Positions 1 to 10,747 of a stretch of 64,000 nucleotides of DNA are shown here, piece after piece. The position numbers and the translations under genes are program-made. Below the pieces are notes generated by a model. It did not search any database, was not told the DNA's origin, and saw only the letters and a program-made list of their open reading frames with translations. Every line of letters starts with the position of its first letter. The first letter of the stretch is position 1. The DNA lies in NCBI GenBank assembly GCA_947462335.1, contig OX381707.1, forward strand, positions 62,907,773-62,971,772, written 5' to 3'. The stretch is from Harmothoe impar. Lineage: Eukaryota > Annelida > Polychaeta > Phyllodocida > Polynoidae.

Positions 1-425
1 GAAAGCATGTGGTTATTGTATTGCAAGTAGTATAAATAGAAAATGGGTATGTCATTATTCTTGTGAGTACTATTCATGGTAACATGAAATTCTCATGATA
101 GTTGTACGTGTGCCAAATGCCAATGGGTATTATAAAACACAATCCATGTATGTAATAAGTATAATGGACATGCCAGATTGCCAGTGGAGATTCTACAATC
201 TACGTGTAGATAGTATATATAGAAATGGAGCTTTGCCAAATGGAAATTCTACAATTCTTGGTGTAAGTAGTATATGGAAATGCCGGATTACGCATGGAAA
301 TTCAAATCATTCTTTATGTAAGTAGTATATGGAAATGTCGAATTGCAAATGGCAATTCTTAGCATTCATGTAAGCATAATTTATGGAAACGTGGGATTGA
401 CCATGATGATATGAGATTATTCTCC
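1..425. repeat. Degenerate ~55-bp minisatellite
   Basis: Units beginning GTAAGTAGTATATGGAAATG or close variants recur near 150, 205, 262, 318 and 371, a period of 53-57 bp. Each contains a variant of CAAATGGAAATTCTACAATTC. Copies toward position 1 are more decayed. The array ends just before a 16-G homopolymer. No gene was seen in it; the small open frame across it only follows the repeat. Confidence 0.7.
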
Positions 426-433
426 TTTGTAAT

Positions 434-449
434 GGGGGGGGGGGGGGGG
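434..449. repeat. Poly-G tract (16 G)
   Basis: Uninterrupted run of 16 G, one of at least seven G or C homopolymers of 12 or more in the first 23 kb. Such tracts can form quadruplexes and their length is prone to sequencing error. Confidence 0.9.
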
Positions 450-2215
450 CAGGGGAGTAGGGACATGAGGTAAATACAGGCAACTAGGTGGGACCGAATT
501 TATATATAATATGAGAAAATAAATACTGAACCTACAATGTGAATTTATTGATAGACTAAATCCACCCCAAAAGTATGTTCCTTACTCGGTCTACTCTGGT
601 TTAAAGAAGACAAGCTAAGTCGGCCCTGAGTGGGCAGTGACAGCGATTGGATTAGGGGAGGGTCTAATCGGATCTGCAGACGGCGTCTTGGAGGAGATGG
701 GAGACGGAACTGTCCACAACCCGATACAGCAAGCCTGCTACTTCCCTATTCAATCTTACTGCAATGTCACTACCCTGCCTCCCTCTATTACCGCCAGTCT
801 AATTAACGTTCATTTATGTGGTTATCTTGTGTCATCACAGTATCACTATTTCCACATGTCCATTATCCTGCCATGTCACAGGTGTCCACAATCATCCTTT
901 CTTATAGTACCATATTCCTAGATTTACATTCAACACTTACATTCAACAGATTTGCCTTCTTTTATTGTCTGATCCCCAAATCACTGTAACTTAGTTGTAT
1001 AATATAATGCACACAATGCATGTATCTTAAACCTCTCCCCGCCAAAGGCCAGAGCACCTACTCCACTGAGCTTAATAAAAATATGTTACTCATAAAAAGT
1101 AAAAATGAGAATATTTTCGTACAAGGCCTACTTGAAGCACCCCATGTTTGGTATCATTTACAAGTTTATGACATCCTCTTGCACATCCTAAATTCCATTA
1201 GTGTTTACAAAAAAAGGAGTAGCTATGCCAACACCTCCTTTCAGTTTTTGATATAATTCTTTTTTTCCCACATTTTTTGCGAAACTACAGAAAAATCTGG
1301 CGGTGGCAGGGTTAGCATCCGTATATGTATACCTGATGTAGAGAAGAATTATGGATGGGCTTAGAATGATCGGTTCGGCTGTTTAAAATGACCTAGACAT
1401 TCGGTATCACATTCACATCTCAGAGTTACCATTGGCAATGATTAGACCCACACACTCTGATCATCTTCTAAATATTATTTGAACGACACCGCGTGCCCTA
1501 TCACCTTTGGGTCTCCACATCCATCCCTATTACCGTCCATCTAGCGCCTTATCGTTCAGGGCCAAATCCCCTCCCAAACCAGCCCCTGTCACCTCTCCAC
1601 CCTACCCTCCTCCTTCACCACCTTCTGCCTCCTCCTCCAGTGCCTACCACATCCAGTCCTCTGCGGCTTAGTCACAGACCCTGTACTCAGACCTCATCTA
1701 AATTCCTCTGGGCTTGGCTGGTGAACCGATATAAATTCGCGGTGACACCGCTCCAAACCCTAGCACCTCCCCTCATAGATCTATTTGACTTTCTGTCGTC
1801 CTTATAATCTACAGTATACTGTCCCCGTTGCCTTAAGATTGACCTTCAAAGTGTCCCTTTGGTGGCAGTCTGGAGGAGGGGAATCCATCAAATCTACAGG
1901 GCCCCTCCAGAGAGCTTAATCCTGCCTCCCTGCGGGGCTAGAGCCTCACCCTCGACCCTGATTTTAACATCTTGTGCACGTGTTGGGTAACTGTTAGATA
2001 AGATTATGGACGTAGTTATGACAAGGAACAGCAAAGTGTAATTTGGTGGCCAGCAGCTAACCATCTAACGCTAGGATGTTAAGCAAACACGCCATATGAA
2101 GACTATAGGATACGATTTTGCACGATACATCTTCATTTAGAAATGATATACTATATATTCCTAACTTAGCAATTTGCAAGACAGAAATAGTGGCTTTAGG
2201 GTCTACGCATTACTG
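450..2215. other. Non-coding region, no gene recognised
   Basis: AT-rich sequence with a C-rich low-complexity stretch at about 1540-1680. Open frames here are short, carry no recognisable domain and lack exon-like signals. I see no RNA gene. Confidence 0.5.
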
Positions 2216-2225
2216 CTAAATATAA

Positions 2226-2316
2226 AGCATATATATGTGACATGTATTTGAAAAAGCGACCTTGGTGTACCCTGCACCAAGGTCCCTTTTGCAGATTGTG
2301 TCACATATATGTTAGA
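2226..2316. repeat. Short hairpin element with inner CCTTGGTG stem
   Basis: Outer arms CATATATGTGAC and GTCACATATATG flank an inner stem ACCTTGGTG / CACCAAGGT with loop TACCCTG. The same inner hairpin followed by CCTTTTGCAGA..GTG recurs near 7437 and 39711, so this is a dispersed family, probably a tiny MITE. Confidence 0.65.
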
Positions 2317-2329
2317 ATATACTGTTGGA

Positions 2330-4468
2330 AAAACGGAGAACTGTGGTGTAAGGATTTTGAAAATAGAGGTATTATGATTTAGTACTGGGAGGTGTCTGCT
2401 TCACTCCAGAATGTCTCACTCCATACCAGACCCCCACACATCTTACTTGGGTGTAAAAACACACCTTAGCTTCTATCTGTCCCCTGTGGCCAATCCCTCC
2501 CTGCTGCTAACCTGCCTCCATGTCAGCGACCCCTGGTAACGAGGTTTGTAGCTGTTCCTGCCACCAACGCCACCTGGGGGACGGTTGGAGTAACAGCAGA
2601 CCCCCCCCCTGCTGCCGCCGACCATCCACCTACAGCACAATCTCTGTCACCCAACTCCATAGTTACCACATAGTTGCCATAGTTACCACACTGCCATTTC
2701 CCCACTATTGATTTAGATGTATAACTTAGAGTTCTCCGATGCTGTGTCTTTAGACTTAAGAGCTCAACATTTTTCATTTAAAATAAATTGTTTTTTGAAA
2801 AAAATACTCATGATTCTTTTTTTCTTCGATGATTATCTAGGCCTCCCGGTTACCTGTATGTATATACTACCCTTGAATTTAACTGGTAGTATTGATTCCT
2901 ATTCCATCCACATAACGTGCATCAATTGCAGCTACAGCACACAGCAATCGCTCTACCAATTGGTACAATGTTGATCAATAATGTTCTATTCCTTTCAATC
3001 ACTTGCTTCAACCCCGGCTCCCCTATAGAAAGGTCCAGAGTACCGGTTCTTGCTCCTTTACAACCTTTATCAGCGGGGCAGCAAGACTTGTGCCCTTAAT
3101 GCTCAATTTTCTCCTACACCGGTCCTCTGAGTAGACCATTCCTTAGACCCTACCCAAATGTCCAAGTTATGGCCCCTTCCCAACGCACTATTCGATTGCG
3201 ACTAAATGAGATATCAGTCCTGAAGTCTATGGTAAAGGGGTTCTGCTTGCTTCACCTCACCTGACCTTAGAGCGGCATAATCACCAAACGTGTCCCATTC
3301 ACATGTCTAGTACTGCTGTAGTCTACTATGTGGTTAAGTGTGAGTGGTGATAGTGCCCCTTTGAACCTCCATCCCCACTATATAAGGCCCAGAGGACCAG
3401 TGTTGTCCGACTCTTTCTGGAGGGGTAGCAATACTTAAGATTAGGATTTAAAGCTGCATTCTCATTAAGGATCTTCATACATGACTGTTCTGTCTGTTCT
3501 TGTCCAATAACAAATGGCATGATAGTGCTGAGAGTGACACTTTAAACCACATGTCCCTGTGAGCAATTGTTGCACCTTCTAGCTCTGTTGTGGCGCTGTC
3601 GTCGCTAGATGTTCTCGTGCAACTCTCGTTCAGCTCTCGGGTGACCAATAGAAATGTGATTGCAGTGATGTAGTGCAGGTGACAGGTCGATAGCAGGGAG
3701 AGTGTAGGGGACAGGGAGGGGGGGGGGGGGGGCTGTTGTAGATGGTAAGGTGATTGCGCAGTGTCCATGGGGCAGGTGTGTGAATCTAGCATTGGGGTAT
3801 TATCGGCTTTATCCAACTACCTGCCTCCGGAGGTCCCTAATCTGCATTGTACTCCATCTCCGATACCAGTCACCTGCAACCCCCTGCAGCCCAACTCATA
3901 AATCAAACCTACTATCCTGGTACTGACATTTACACTGATTGCACCAGTCTGCGATAACAAGAGGACAGAATTCAACATTCAACTTCTAATTTCATCAATC
4001 TGACCAGACATATAGAAAAGGCTCATCCGTGGGAGATCTTGATAATCTTTCATGTATAGAATACAATATTTAGACGTATTGCAATATATCCATCTATTAG
4101 CACAAATAGCATTTCCTGGTTGCTGGGGTAACCTTTCGATCACTTGAAAGCAGATAACAATACATCCTAATTTTTCTCAAATTTAATCAGAAACTCAAAA
4201 CCGAAAATAGACAGTTGCAATTCTATCTATACTAAATATTGCCATTTTATAAGTTATCTACCGTATTTTTTTGACACATGTGTATTACAAGTGATTTACA
4301 CTTTACAGGTACAATGCATATTACTGACATTTCATTTGTGGTGAACAGTGATTCACTTTTATATTTTACATAGTCTCTATGTAGAAACTCTTTTTCTTTT
4401 TTAACACTGCAGACAATAGAAACTTGATATCCAAAAATGAAGATTAAAATAACACAGACTGTTTCTAT
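2330..4468. other. Intergenic region and likely GPCR upstream region
   Basis: No gene recognised. It contains a 15-G run at 3718-3732, an X-box-like GTTGCCATAGTTACC near 2673-2687 and GTTGCTGGGGTAACC near 4119. The upstream part of the GPCR transcript probably lies here or further left, because a 3' splice site precedes the coding exon. A promoter could not be placed. Confidence 0.4.
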
Positions 4469-4478
4469 TTCATTTCAG
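4469..4478 (+). promoter_or_regulatory. 3' splice site before GPCR coding exon
   Basis: A pyrimidine-rich run (GTTTCTATTTCATTTCAG) ends in CAG at 4478, 135 bp before the GPCR ATG. It implies a 5' UTR intron and a non-coding first exon upstream. The donor was not identified. Confidence 0.55.
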
Positions 4479-4613
4479 GAGTTCTGCACCGTTTGAGACA
4501 TCCACTGTCATGCTGCTGCCACTGTACCAGACACATGTGTTTTAGAGGTCCGTGTTATCCTGACCTTGCCGCACCTGTAAGTGAAACAAGACTTACTTGA
4601 AAATCTCTTTACC

Positions 4614-5900
4614 ATGGGGCTCTCCGACCTCGACCAGTCCTATTTGGAGCTGCTACACCATGCCATTAGCTCAACGGACGGCAATGAGACAATAGACTTC
4701 AGTAAGCCTTACATTAAGGTGTCATTGCGCTATGTCTACCCTTTGTTTATATTCCTCCATGCCTGCGTCATCCTATTTGGCTTCTTCGGTAATATGACCG
4801 TGTTTGTGGTGATTGTCCGTGGACGACTATACAAGGATCCCTTGTTTTTCTTCATAGGAAATTTAGCTTTGTCGGATATGATCAAGAGTGCCATAGTCCT
4901 GCCTATCACCCTGGCCAATCTGTTGTTACAGAACTGGGTATTTGGAAGCTTCCTCTGCCTATTCCTGCCAATGATGCACTCCTTCCCCATACATGCTACC
5001 ATGATGACATACCTGATGATAGCGATCGACCGGTATCGGTTTATCGTTTACCCCATGAAGAGTCGGGTGCCGGCTGGACTATGTACCATCGCTGTTTGGG
5101 TCTTGTCAGTCTGCATCGTTCTACCCTATGCTGTGTACATCAAATACATAGATCTAGGACAGATCATTGGCCCCACCTTTGAGGGCCTCGGGATCTGTTT
5201 CGTCAACCTTGAGCGCAATGTCGAAGAATATATCCGGGCCATCTTCGTTATCCTCTACTGCCTTCCGCTGACCTCAGTAGCTTTCCTGTATGTGAAGGTC
5301 TCCATGGAGCTCAAAGGCTTTGACAGTGCCACTGGTATGCATATTGAGGATACCATGCAGAACAGCAGTGAAGCCTCCTATCACACTCGGGTCACCTGGT
5401 CCATGAGCGAAAGCGACAACCGCATAGACCCCGAAGGTGCCAGTGGTGAGTCGACAACAGTCGGTCGGCACTATGAGCGACGCTACAGCAATGATCAAGA
5501 CGAGGAAGAGATTGACATGCGCAAGGAAAAGCGCACTCAGAAGTACATGATCACCATGGTGGTGCTCTTTGCCATGTGCTGGTGTCCCATTAATATCCTC
5601 ATCCTCGTCACTCATTTTGTTTTCGAGAACGACAACAATGCAGGCCACTTCGACATCACCTACCTCACTTTCACTTTCTTCGGCTTCATGTCGACCTGCA
5701 TTAACCCAGTGCTCTTTGCGTCTTGGAGAATGTCAGATAGCACCAAGGATCGGCTGAAAGGCTACTTTCGCTTCTCTAATCGCCGCCAGAATGGGCAGTG
5801 CTCAAACGAGAGTCGCCAGAACCACAATGACATTTACGCTGTCCAGCAAGGTGTAACCTCCCCAGCAGAGGTGCATGAGCACCACAAGAGCTATGTATAG
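4614..5900 (+). CDS. Class A (rhodopsin-family) peptide-type GPCR, orphan
   Basis: Plasma-membrane seven-helix receptor of 428 aa in one exon. The start at 4614 is chosen for its strong Kozak context ACCATGG; the frame is open 33 nt further up but has no ATG. Visible landmarks: N-glycosylation site N24; GN60 in TM1; NLALSD with D88 in TM2; W108 in ECL1; C115 at the top of TM3 pairing with C195 in ECL2; DRY 139-141; W162 in TM4; P218 in TM5; CWCP 322-325 in TM6; NP 364-365 in TM7 (NPVLF in place of NPxxY). The third intracellular loop (about 232-310) is long and acidic. The tail ends KSYV, fitting a class I PDZ ligand. Helix spacing and DRY/CWxP resemble peptide receptors of the NPY/GPR83-like group, but I cannot name ligand or orthologue. 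The stop and 3' UTR are tandemly duplicated downstream. Confidence 0.93.
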   Translation: MGLSDLDQSYLELLHHAISSTDGNETIDFSKPYIKVSLRYVYPLFIFLHACVILFGFFGNMTVFVVIVRGRLYKDPLFFFIGNLALSDMIKSAIVLPITLANLLLQNWVFGSFLCLFLPMMHSFPIHATMMTYLMIAIDRYRFIVYPMKSRVPAGLCTIAVWVLSVCIVLPYAVYIKYIDLGQIIGPTFEGLGICFVNLERNVEEYIRAIFVILYCLPLTSVAFLYVKVSMELKGFDSATGMHIEDTMQNSSEASYHTRVTWSMSESDNRIDPEGASGESTTVGRHYERRYSNDQDEEEIDMRKEKRTQKYMITMVVLFAMCWCPINILILVTHFVFENDNNAGHFDITYLTFTFFGFMSTCINPVLFASWRMSDSTKDRLKGYFRFSNRRQNGQCSNESRQNHNDIYAVQQGVTSPAEVHEHHKSYV

Positions 5901-6238
5901 TGATGGTGGGGATGGATAGGGTCTGCATGTTGATATTGAATGATTAGGACAATTTTGGATGATCCTAAGTATGCATGGCTCTAGGTGCTGGTCACAGATT
6001 AAGTGTCTGTATGAGTGTTTATAGGAGTCAGATATTAACTATAGTAGTAGTAGCAGAGGTACATAAGAGCTATGTATAGTGATGGTGGTGATGGATAGGG
6101 TCTGCATGTTGAAATTGGATGATTAGGAAGATTTTGGATGATCCTAAGTATGAATGGCTCTAGGTGCTGGTCACAGATTAACTGTCTGTGTGAGTGTTTT
6201 ATTATTATATATAGGAGTCAGATATTAACTATAGTATT
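5864..6238 (+). repeat. Tandem duplication of GPCR 3' end and 3' UTR
   Basis: Unit 1 (5864-6051) and unit 2 (6052-6238) are direct repeats of about 187 bp with few substitutions. The unit starts inside the coding region, covers the last 12 codons and the stop, and continues into the 3' UTR. In unit 2 the terminal codons are kept in frame (AEVH-KSYV-stop at 6053-6079) but lack 9 nt encoding EHH. The high identity indicates a recent duplication. Confidence 0.85.
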
Positions 6239-7434
6239 TACTGTTGCTGTAGGTTGAACCTTTATTCTTAGTAAGCATACCTAAATGCATTTAATGATAA
6301 TCACATGTGCGTTAGTCTATATTTGCTATGGTGGGAAGTATATGGTTGGTTCAAATATCCCCTGTTCATATACATCTATATATTTGCTATATTGAGAGAC
6401 CAGAAACTCCCGACCCCAAGCAATATACTTGTTCTTCAATAAGAGGAACAATTGAAAATCAAAAATGTTGATACCAATGCTCAACGTAGCAAATCTAGTA
6501 GTATAATATGTGCCACGTTCAACAATATTGATAAGCATAGATAAGAACAAAGGCTTATGCGAATATTCAGAGTTGTAGATCATCGCAATAAGGCCATTCT
6601 AGTAGTTAGTGTGTGGATGAAGAATTGATAGATGGAAAATCAATTGTACAGGTAAATATGCTAAAATTGAGTAGTTGATCTTAAGTGAATAGTTTGTAAA
6701 TGTCCCAAAATATATAAAATCATCATGTAATTACCCCAATATTGGTACCAATACCACACTCATTTGCCGTTGGTGCACATACTTGAGGCCTGGTTATGTA
6801 ATACATATGTGTAGATTGATATAACAGGTAAGGCTGCTAAATATCCAAACTACTCGAACAGAGTAAGAAGCAGCCGTTTTTTAAGTGTTCATCAAAGTTG
6901 GTATATTCACATTATTGTAAAAGAGATTATTGGAAATTTATCACATATACCTCTGAGCTTGATGTAATTGTAACATAAAGATGTGCATGAAATAAAGATA
7001 AATCAGATCAAAAAATTAAAGTCACTGGTGGGATATAGAAGGACTGGGTGTCCTCGCTCCCTCTTACTGTTACTGTTAGAGCACCAAGTCCAAGAGACGC
7101 CTAAGAGACTTAATACCATAATAGAAAATATTATATTGTACCTCTCTGGGGACATACAAGAAATGACAATGCTGCGGAAGCACAAGGATTAAGCTTTGTG
7201 ATACTGTTCAGCTATTAGGTTGATGACACTGACATTTTGATGCGTATCATCGTTATGTGTGTTGTTTTAAGCATGAGCAAATGTAGAAGACGAAAAGGTT
7301 TTATTTAAATCGTTCGTGAACATAGCCGACCTTGTTACAGGCCTGTAGTTGTTTACTAGTCATAAACTAGCCCAGAGAATACCACCAAATGTTCTATTTT
7401 ATAAGTCATAGAAGTGACGTGGGCTGGGAAAAGG

Positions 7435-7480
7435 GGCCTTAATAGTGCACCCTGCACTAAGGTTCCTTTTCACAGACCGT
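7435..7480. repeat. CCTTAGTG hairpin family copy
   Basis: CCTTAATAGTGCA / TGCACTAAGG form an imperfect stem followed by TTCCTTTTCACAGACCGTG. This matches the elements at 2226 and 39692. Confidence 0.5.
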
Positions 7481-8414
7481 GCGTAATTAGTTAAATTTAT
7501 AAGGTTCTGATATATTCATCGAGTGTGTAAATAATCATTTTAAGGAAAGAACCCGAAGTTGTTTCTTTATGGTGTAAACTAAGTCGACATTAAACGTTAC
7601 TTTGGCTTAAGAGGTTTGCCTTGTTTCATGTGGTATTGCACACAACTGTATTAACTGTAAAAAACTCGGTTACTGCCGTTACTGCTGCTGATATAATTGT
7701 ATGATTGTCCCTGGTCTAAGTCATAACTAATGATGGCCTAGTTATTGTCTCCAATCCAAAGGTGTTGGCCCTTACAATGTGATATAATAGCTTGTATTTT
7801 CATAGCATGATATATTATGGCTTGTTGAACCCTCGTGTTTGTTAGTAACAGTTGTACGGGGATTGGTGCATTCCAGCTATCCTATGTTATCTTGATTAAT
7901 ATATTTACCCATAGTATAGTATTTTATGGCATGAATATATTTTCAATAAAGTTTCAAATGAAAGGAAACTATCTTTGTTTGGGTTATCGATTTGATCACA
8001 CAGTACAGTTTCAATGTATTTATAATCCTACCTCTAATACCATGTATAGGGAAAGTAGATTTAGGGGGAGGGTTCTCCCCTTGATTCGGGTCAATAAACA
8101 TGTAATTTTAAGCTCGACCAGAAAATCGAATTCGCTAATATTTAAACATTATTTGTGGAAAATGATTAACTTGTATACAGGTGAGAATATTATAGTTAGC
8201 TAGATATATGTAAATGGACTTGTATAATAGTCCTGTATCTGGTGAAATGTTATAATTTAAACGACAAAATATAGCCGAAATAAGGTATATTTAGCCTATA
8301 AATATGTGGATTCCCTCCCTCCTTCTTCGCCCCTCCCTCGCCACTCCTTGGGGATGCGGGCCAGCGGCGGCCCTTAATTATCTCTTCCGGCGTGATAAGG
8401 GCTGGGTGCTTACT

Positions 8415-8432
8415 GGGGGGGGGTGGGGGGGG
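8415..8432. repeat. Interrupted poly-G tract
   Basis: Nine G, one T, eight G, in a locally GC-rich stretch. Confidence 0.85.
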
Positions 8433-9283
8433 AGTACCTTGCACCAGGGGGAAATATTCCCATGTTAGTAAAACTTCTCCTAATAGGCTACTTTACCTGT
8501 AGTGGAGAAGGGCTCGGAATGTCCAGGCCCGCTTACAACTTTCAGTATAGCTCATAGGGTATGTTGGCGATGTCGCGAGAAATGAGCTTCAGTACCTGAG
8601 GAGAATTGTTGTAAGAACAATGAAACTTTGTCAACTGACAAATTTTCAAATGCGAAGGATCTTTGCCGTGCATCTGGCAAAGCCTGACACCTTTAGGAAG
8701 TTTGTCAATGCTTCAAAGTTAAATTAAAGCTTTATTGTTATAGTTCTGACACGAAAAGATATGCAAAATATGCAGACATTTATTGCAAAATGTAGACAAA
8801 AACATAAACGATGACAAGAGGTGATGTCACAGTGCATGGGTCCCCTGACCATTCAAGGTGGTGGTGCTCAAGGTCGACCAATAGAATCGCAGCATTGCGT
8901 ACGCTAATCACTAATATTGATTAATATCCAGGAGTGTTAGAACCTAATGTTATGTTATTGACAAAATGAAGTGTGAATCTGTTTAGATACCTTTGATTCC
9001 CATTAAATTGGTGAATGCTAAATACATACGAATTTCTTGTCGGAAATTGTGGATATATTATTTGAGGCTAATGCCCTATTTCTATAACGTATCCTTGTAT
9101 TCTATGGTGATATCTTAAATGGAATTTATTTATAAATATATGCCATGTCCAAGTAGGCAATAATAAATACGATACTAGATGAAGTCTATATCATCCCAAA
9201 GTAGAATACCATACATACTTGCATTTCTCTGGTTGAATTTACAATAGAAAGATATACACTGATATAAGGCTTCTGCCATCTGT

Positions 9284-9289
9284 TTTATT
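9284..9289 (-). terminator. Candidate poly(A) signal of AHR-like gene
   Basis: TTTATT on the + strand reads AATAAA on the minus strand, about 85 nt past the stop codon at 9373. Another AATAAA lies near 9127. Which one is used is not known. Confidence 0.45.
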
Positions 9290-9372
9290 CACACACGATG
9301 TCAGTTCATATAGTTCGACATCTAAGGGCATTGCCTGCCCGAGGGGAGGGGTTTATAAAATACTAAGTGCTG

Positions 9373-10747
9373 TTAGCCGGATATGTCTTTCAGATATTCC
9401 AAAAAACTGCCAATAGTAGGCAATTCACTCTCCCCCGCAGGCCTCTGTTTGTCGTCCATCTCCTTCTTCACTCCCTGCGCACAAAGGACCTGAGATGGAG
9501 ATGGTGGCCGGAAGCAGGATGCCCCGGCTGATGTCCACGCCTGCGCACTGCAGCTTTGGTAGAGACACGGCGCTCGCCACACGCTGTCTTCCTCCTTGGC
9601 ATCTGACATCACTTCCGGTTCAGGATTAGCGTTGGAACATGCCTCTGTTGGAATTAACGTAGAGCGATAACACATAGACCTGTCAGGCCCTCCGACTTGG
9701 TCGGTTCTGGTGTCGAAAAGGTGTTCAGACGAAGGAGAAGATCGGCAGGGGAAGTGAGCATGGTTGAGGTGAATGTCACTTGATACGGATTTTGTCAAAT
9801 CGACGCTAATAGGAATACCATTGTCCTTCTCTCGCGGCTGTCTCCTATTTCGTTGTTTTTGCTGCTGTTGTTCCTGTGTGCCCTGTCGACATTTATCTTC
9901 AGACCCCATTGTAAGACTAGCTGCAATATCCCCAATACTGTTAGCATAGGTAGTTGTGGTTAGATTAGGGCGGCTGGAGGGACAAGCCTCCTGCAGCGGA
10001 AGAGACATGCCTCTCTGGCAGAGTCCCCATGACCTATCACTGCCTTGGCCCAGACCGGAAGGACCATCCATACCCTGCTGTCCCCAGCGATGGGTGCTGG
10101 CCCAGCCAGGAGGAAGCTGCCCTTCCCCCTGTGTTGGGGGCTGTGTGTAGGCAGTGAACTGACCCTGGAAGAAGAGGGTAGTTGGCGCTGCAGCATACTC
10201 CCCTGAAACCCCTATACCATTAACCTGCATCAGGTACCGACGGTGTGGCTGCGGTGCCGCCCTCTCCTGGCCCTTCAGGTAACTAGCAGACCTGCCCAGC
10301 TGGTGCCCCTGTTGCCTCCAGGGTGTGGGCTCCATCCTACCTCCAGGGTCCTCATGGTACACTAAGGGGTCACTGGCTGGGAGAGGGGTATCCATGTATG
10401 TTAGCTGGCTGTTCTCTGATGGGTTGCTAGTATTAACGTCAGCTAAGCGGGGTCGTTTTGCAGCACTAGCATGCACCTCTCCAGGCTCCTCCTTAAGACT
10501 GTAGCGATGGGGCAAACTAGTTGTCGGGAAGACGGGAGAATGGCACTCACTTTTAGAGTGCCAGGTTGAGGGGCATGACGTTCCAACTGAGTGTGAGCTT
10601 ACACTCAAGTTCTGGGAGCTGTAAAGGGGCTGGTTAGTGCAACCAAGATGGTGGCATTGGGATCCCTGGGGGACATGCGGGCATGTTTGTAAGGGGTAAT
10701 ATGATTGGTTCTGTCTGCTGATGACGTCATGAATGATATAACGACGC
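9373..10747 (-). CDS. AHR-like exon 11 (C-terminal region, stop)
   Basis: Residues 382-839, the long last exon. The 10747 start is the acceptor (GTAGTCAG) that keeps phase with exon 10. An upstream CAG at 10762-10764 gives an in-frame stop if joined to exon 10 directly, so either 10747 is used or a small exon is missing. Contents: KRPRL near 478, poly-Q near 675 (EQQQQKQ), and a hydrophobic/acidic C-terminus (LPTIGSFLEYLKDI) that could be an activation motif. Confidence 0.8.

Larger units (their letters stand above)
6240..9283. other. Intergenic region between GPCR and AHR-like gene
   Basis: AT-rich, with no recognisable gene. AATAAA-like motifs at about 6990 and 7945 could serve the GPCR transcript. 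It contains the 7437 hairpin and a GC-rich, G-tract-bearing stretch (8310-8450). The genes on either side converge here. Confidence 0.45.

Noticed and set aside
1493..1807. 104-codon Pro/Leu/Ser frame
   Set aside because: Produced by a C-rich low-complexity stretch.
3475..3816. 113-codon minus frame across a poly-G run
   Set aside because: Pro/Ser-rich peptide comes from the G homopolymer and simple sequence.
5274..5648. 124-codon antisense frame within the GPCR
   Set aside because: Shadow of the receptor coding sequence.
7835..8203. 122-codon frame downstream of the GPCR
   Set aside because: AT-rich, no domain, no support.
9956..10196. Frames on both strands inside AHR-like exon 11
   Set aside because: Shadows of the real minus-strand frame, which is continuous with the PAS exons.
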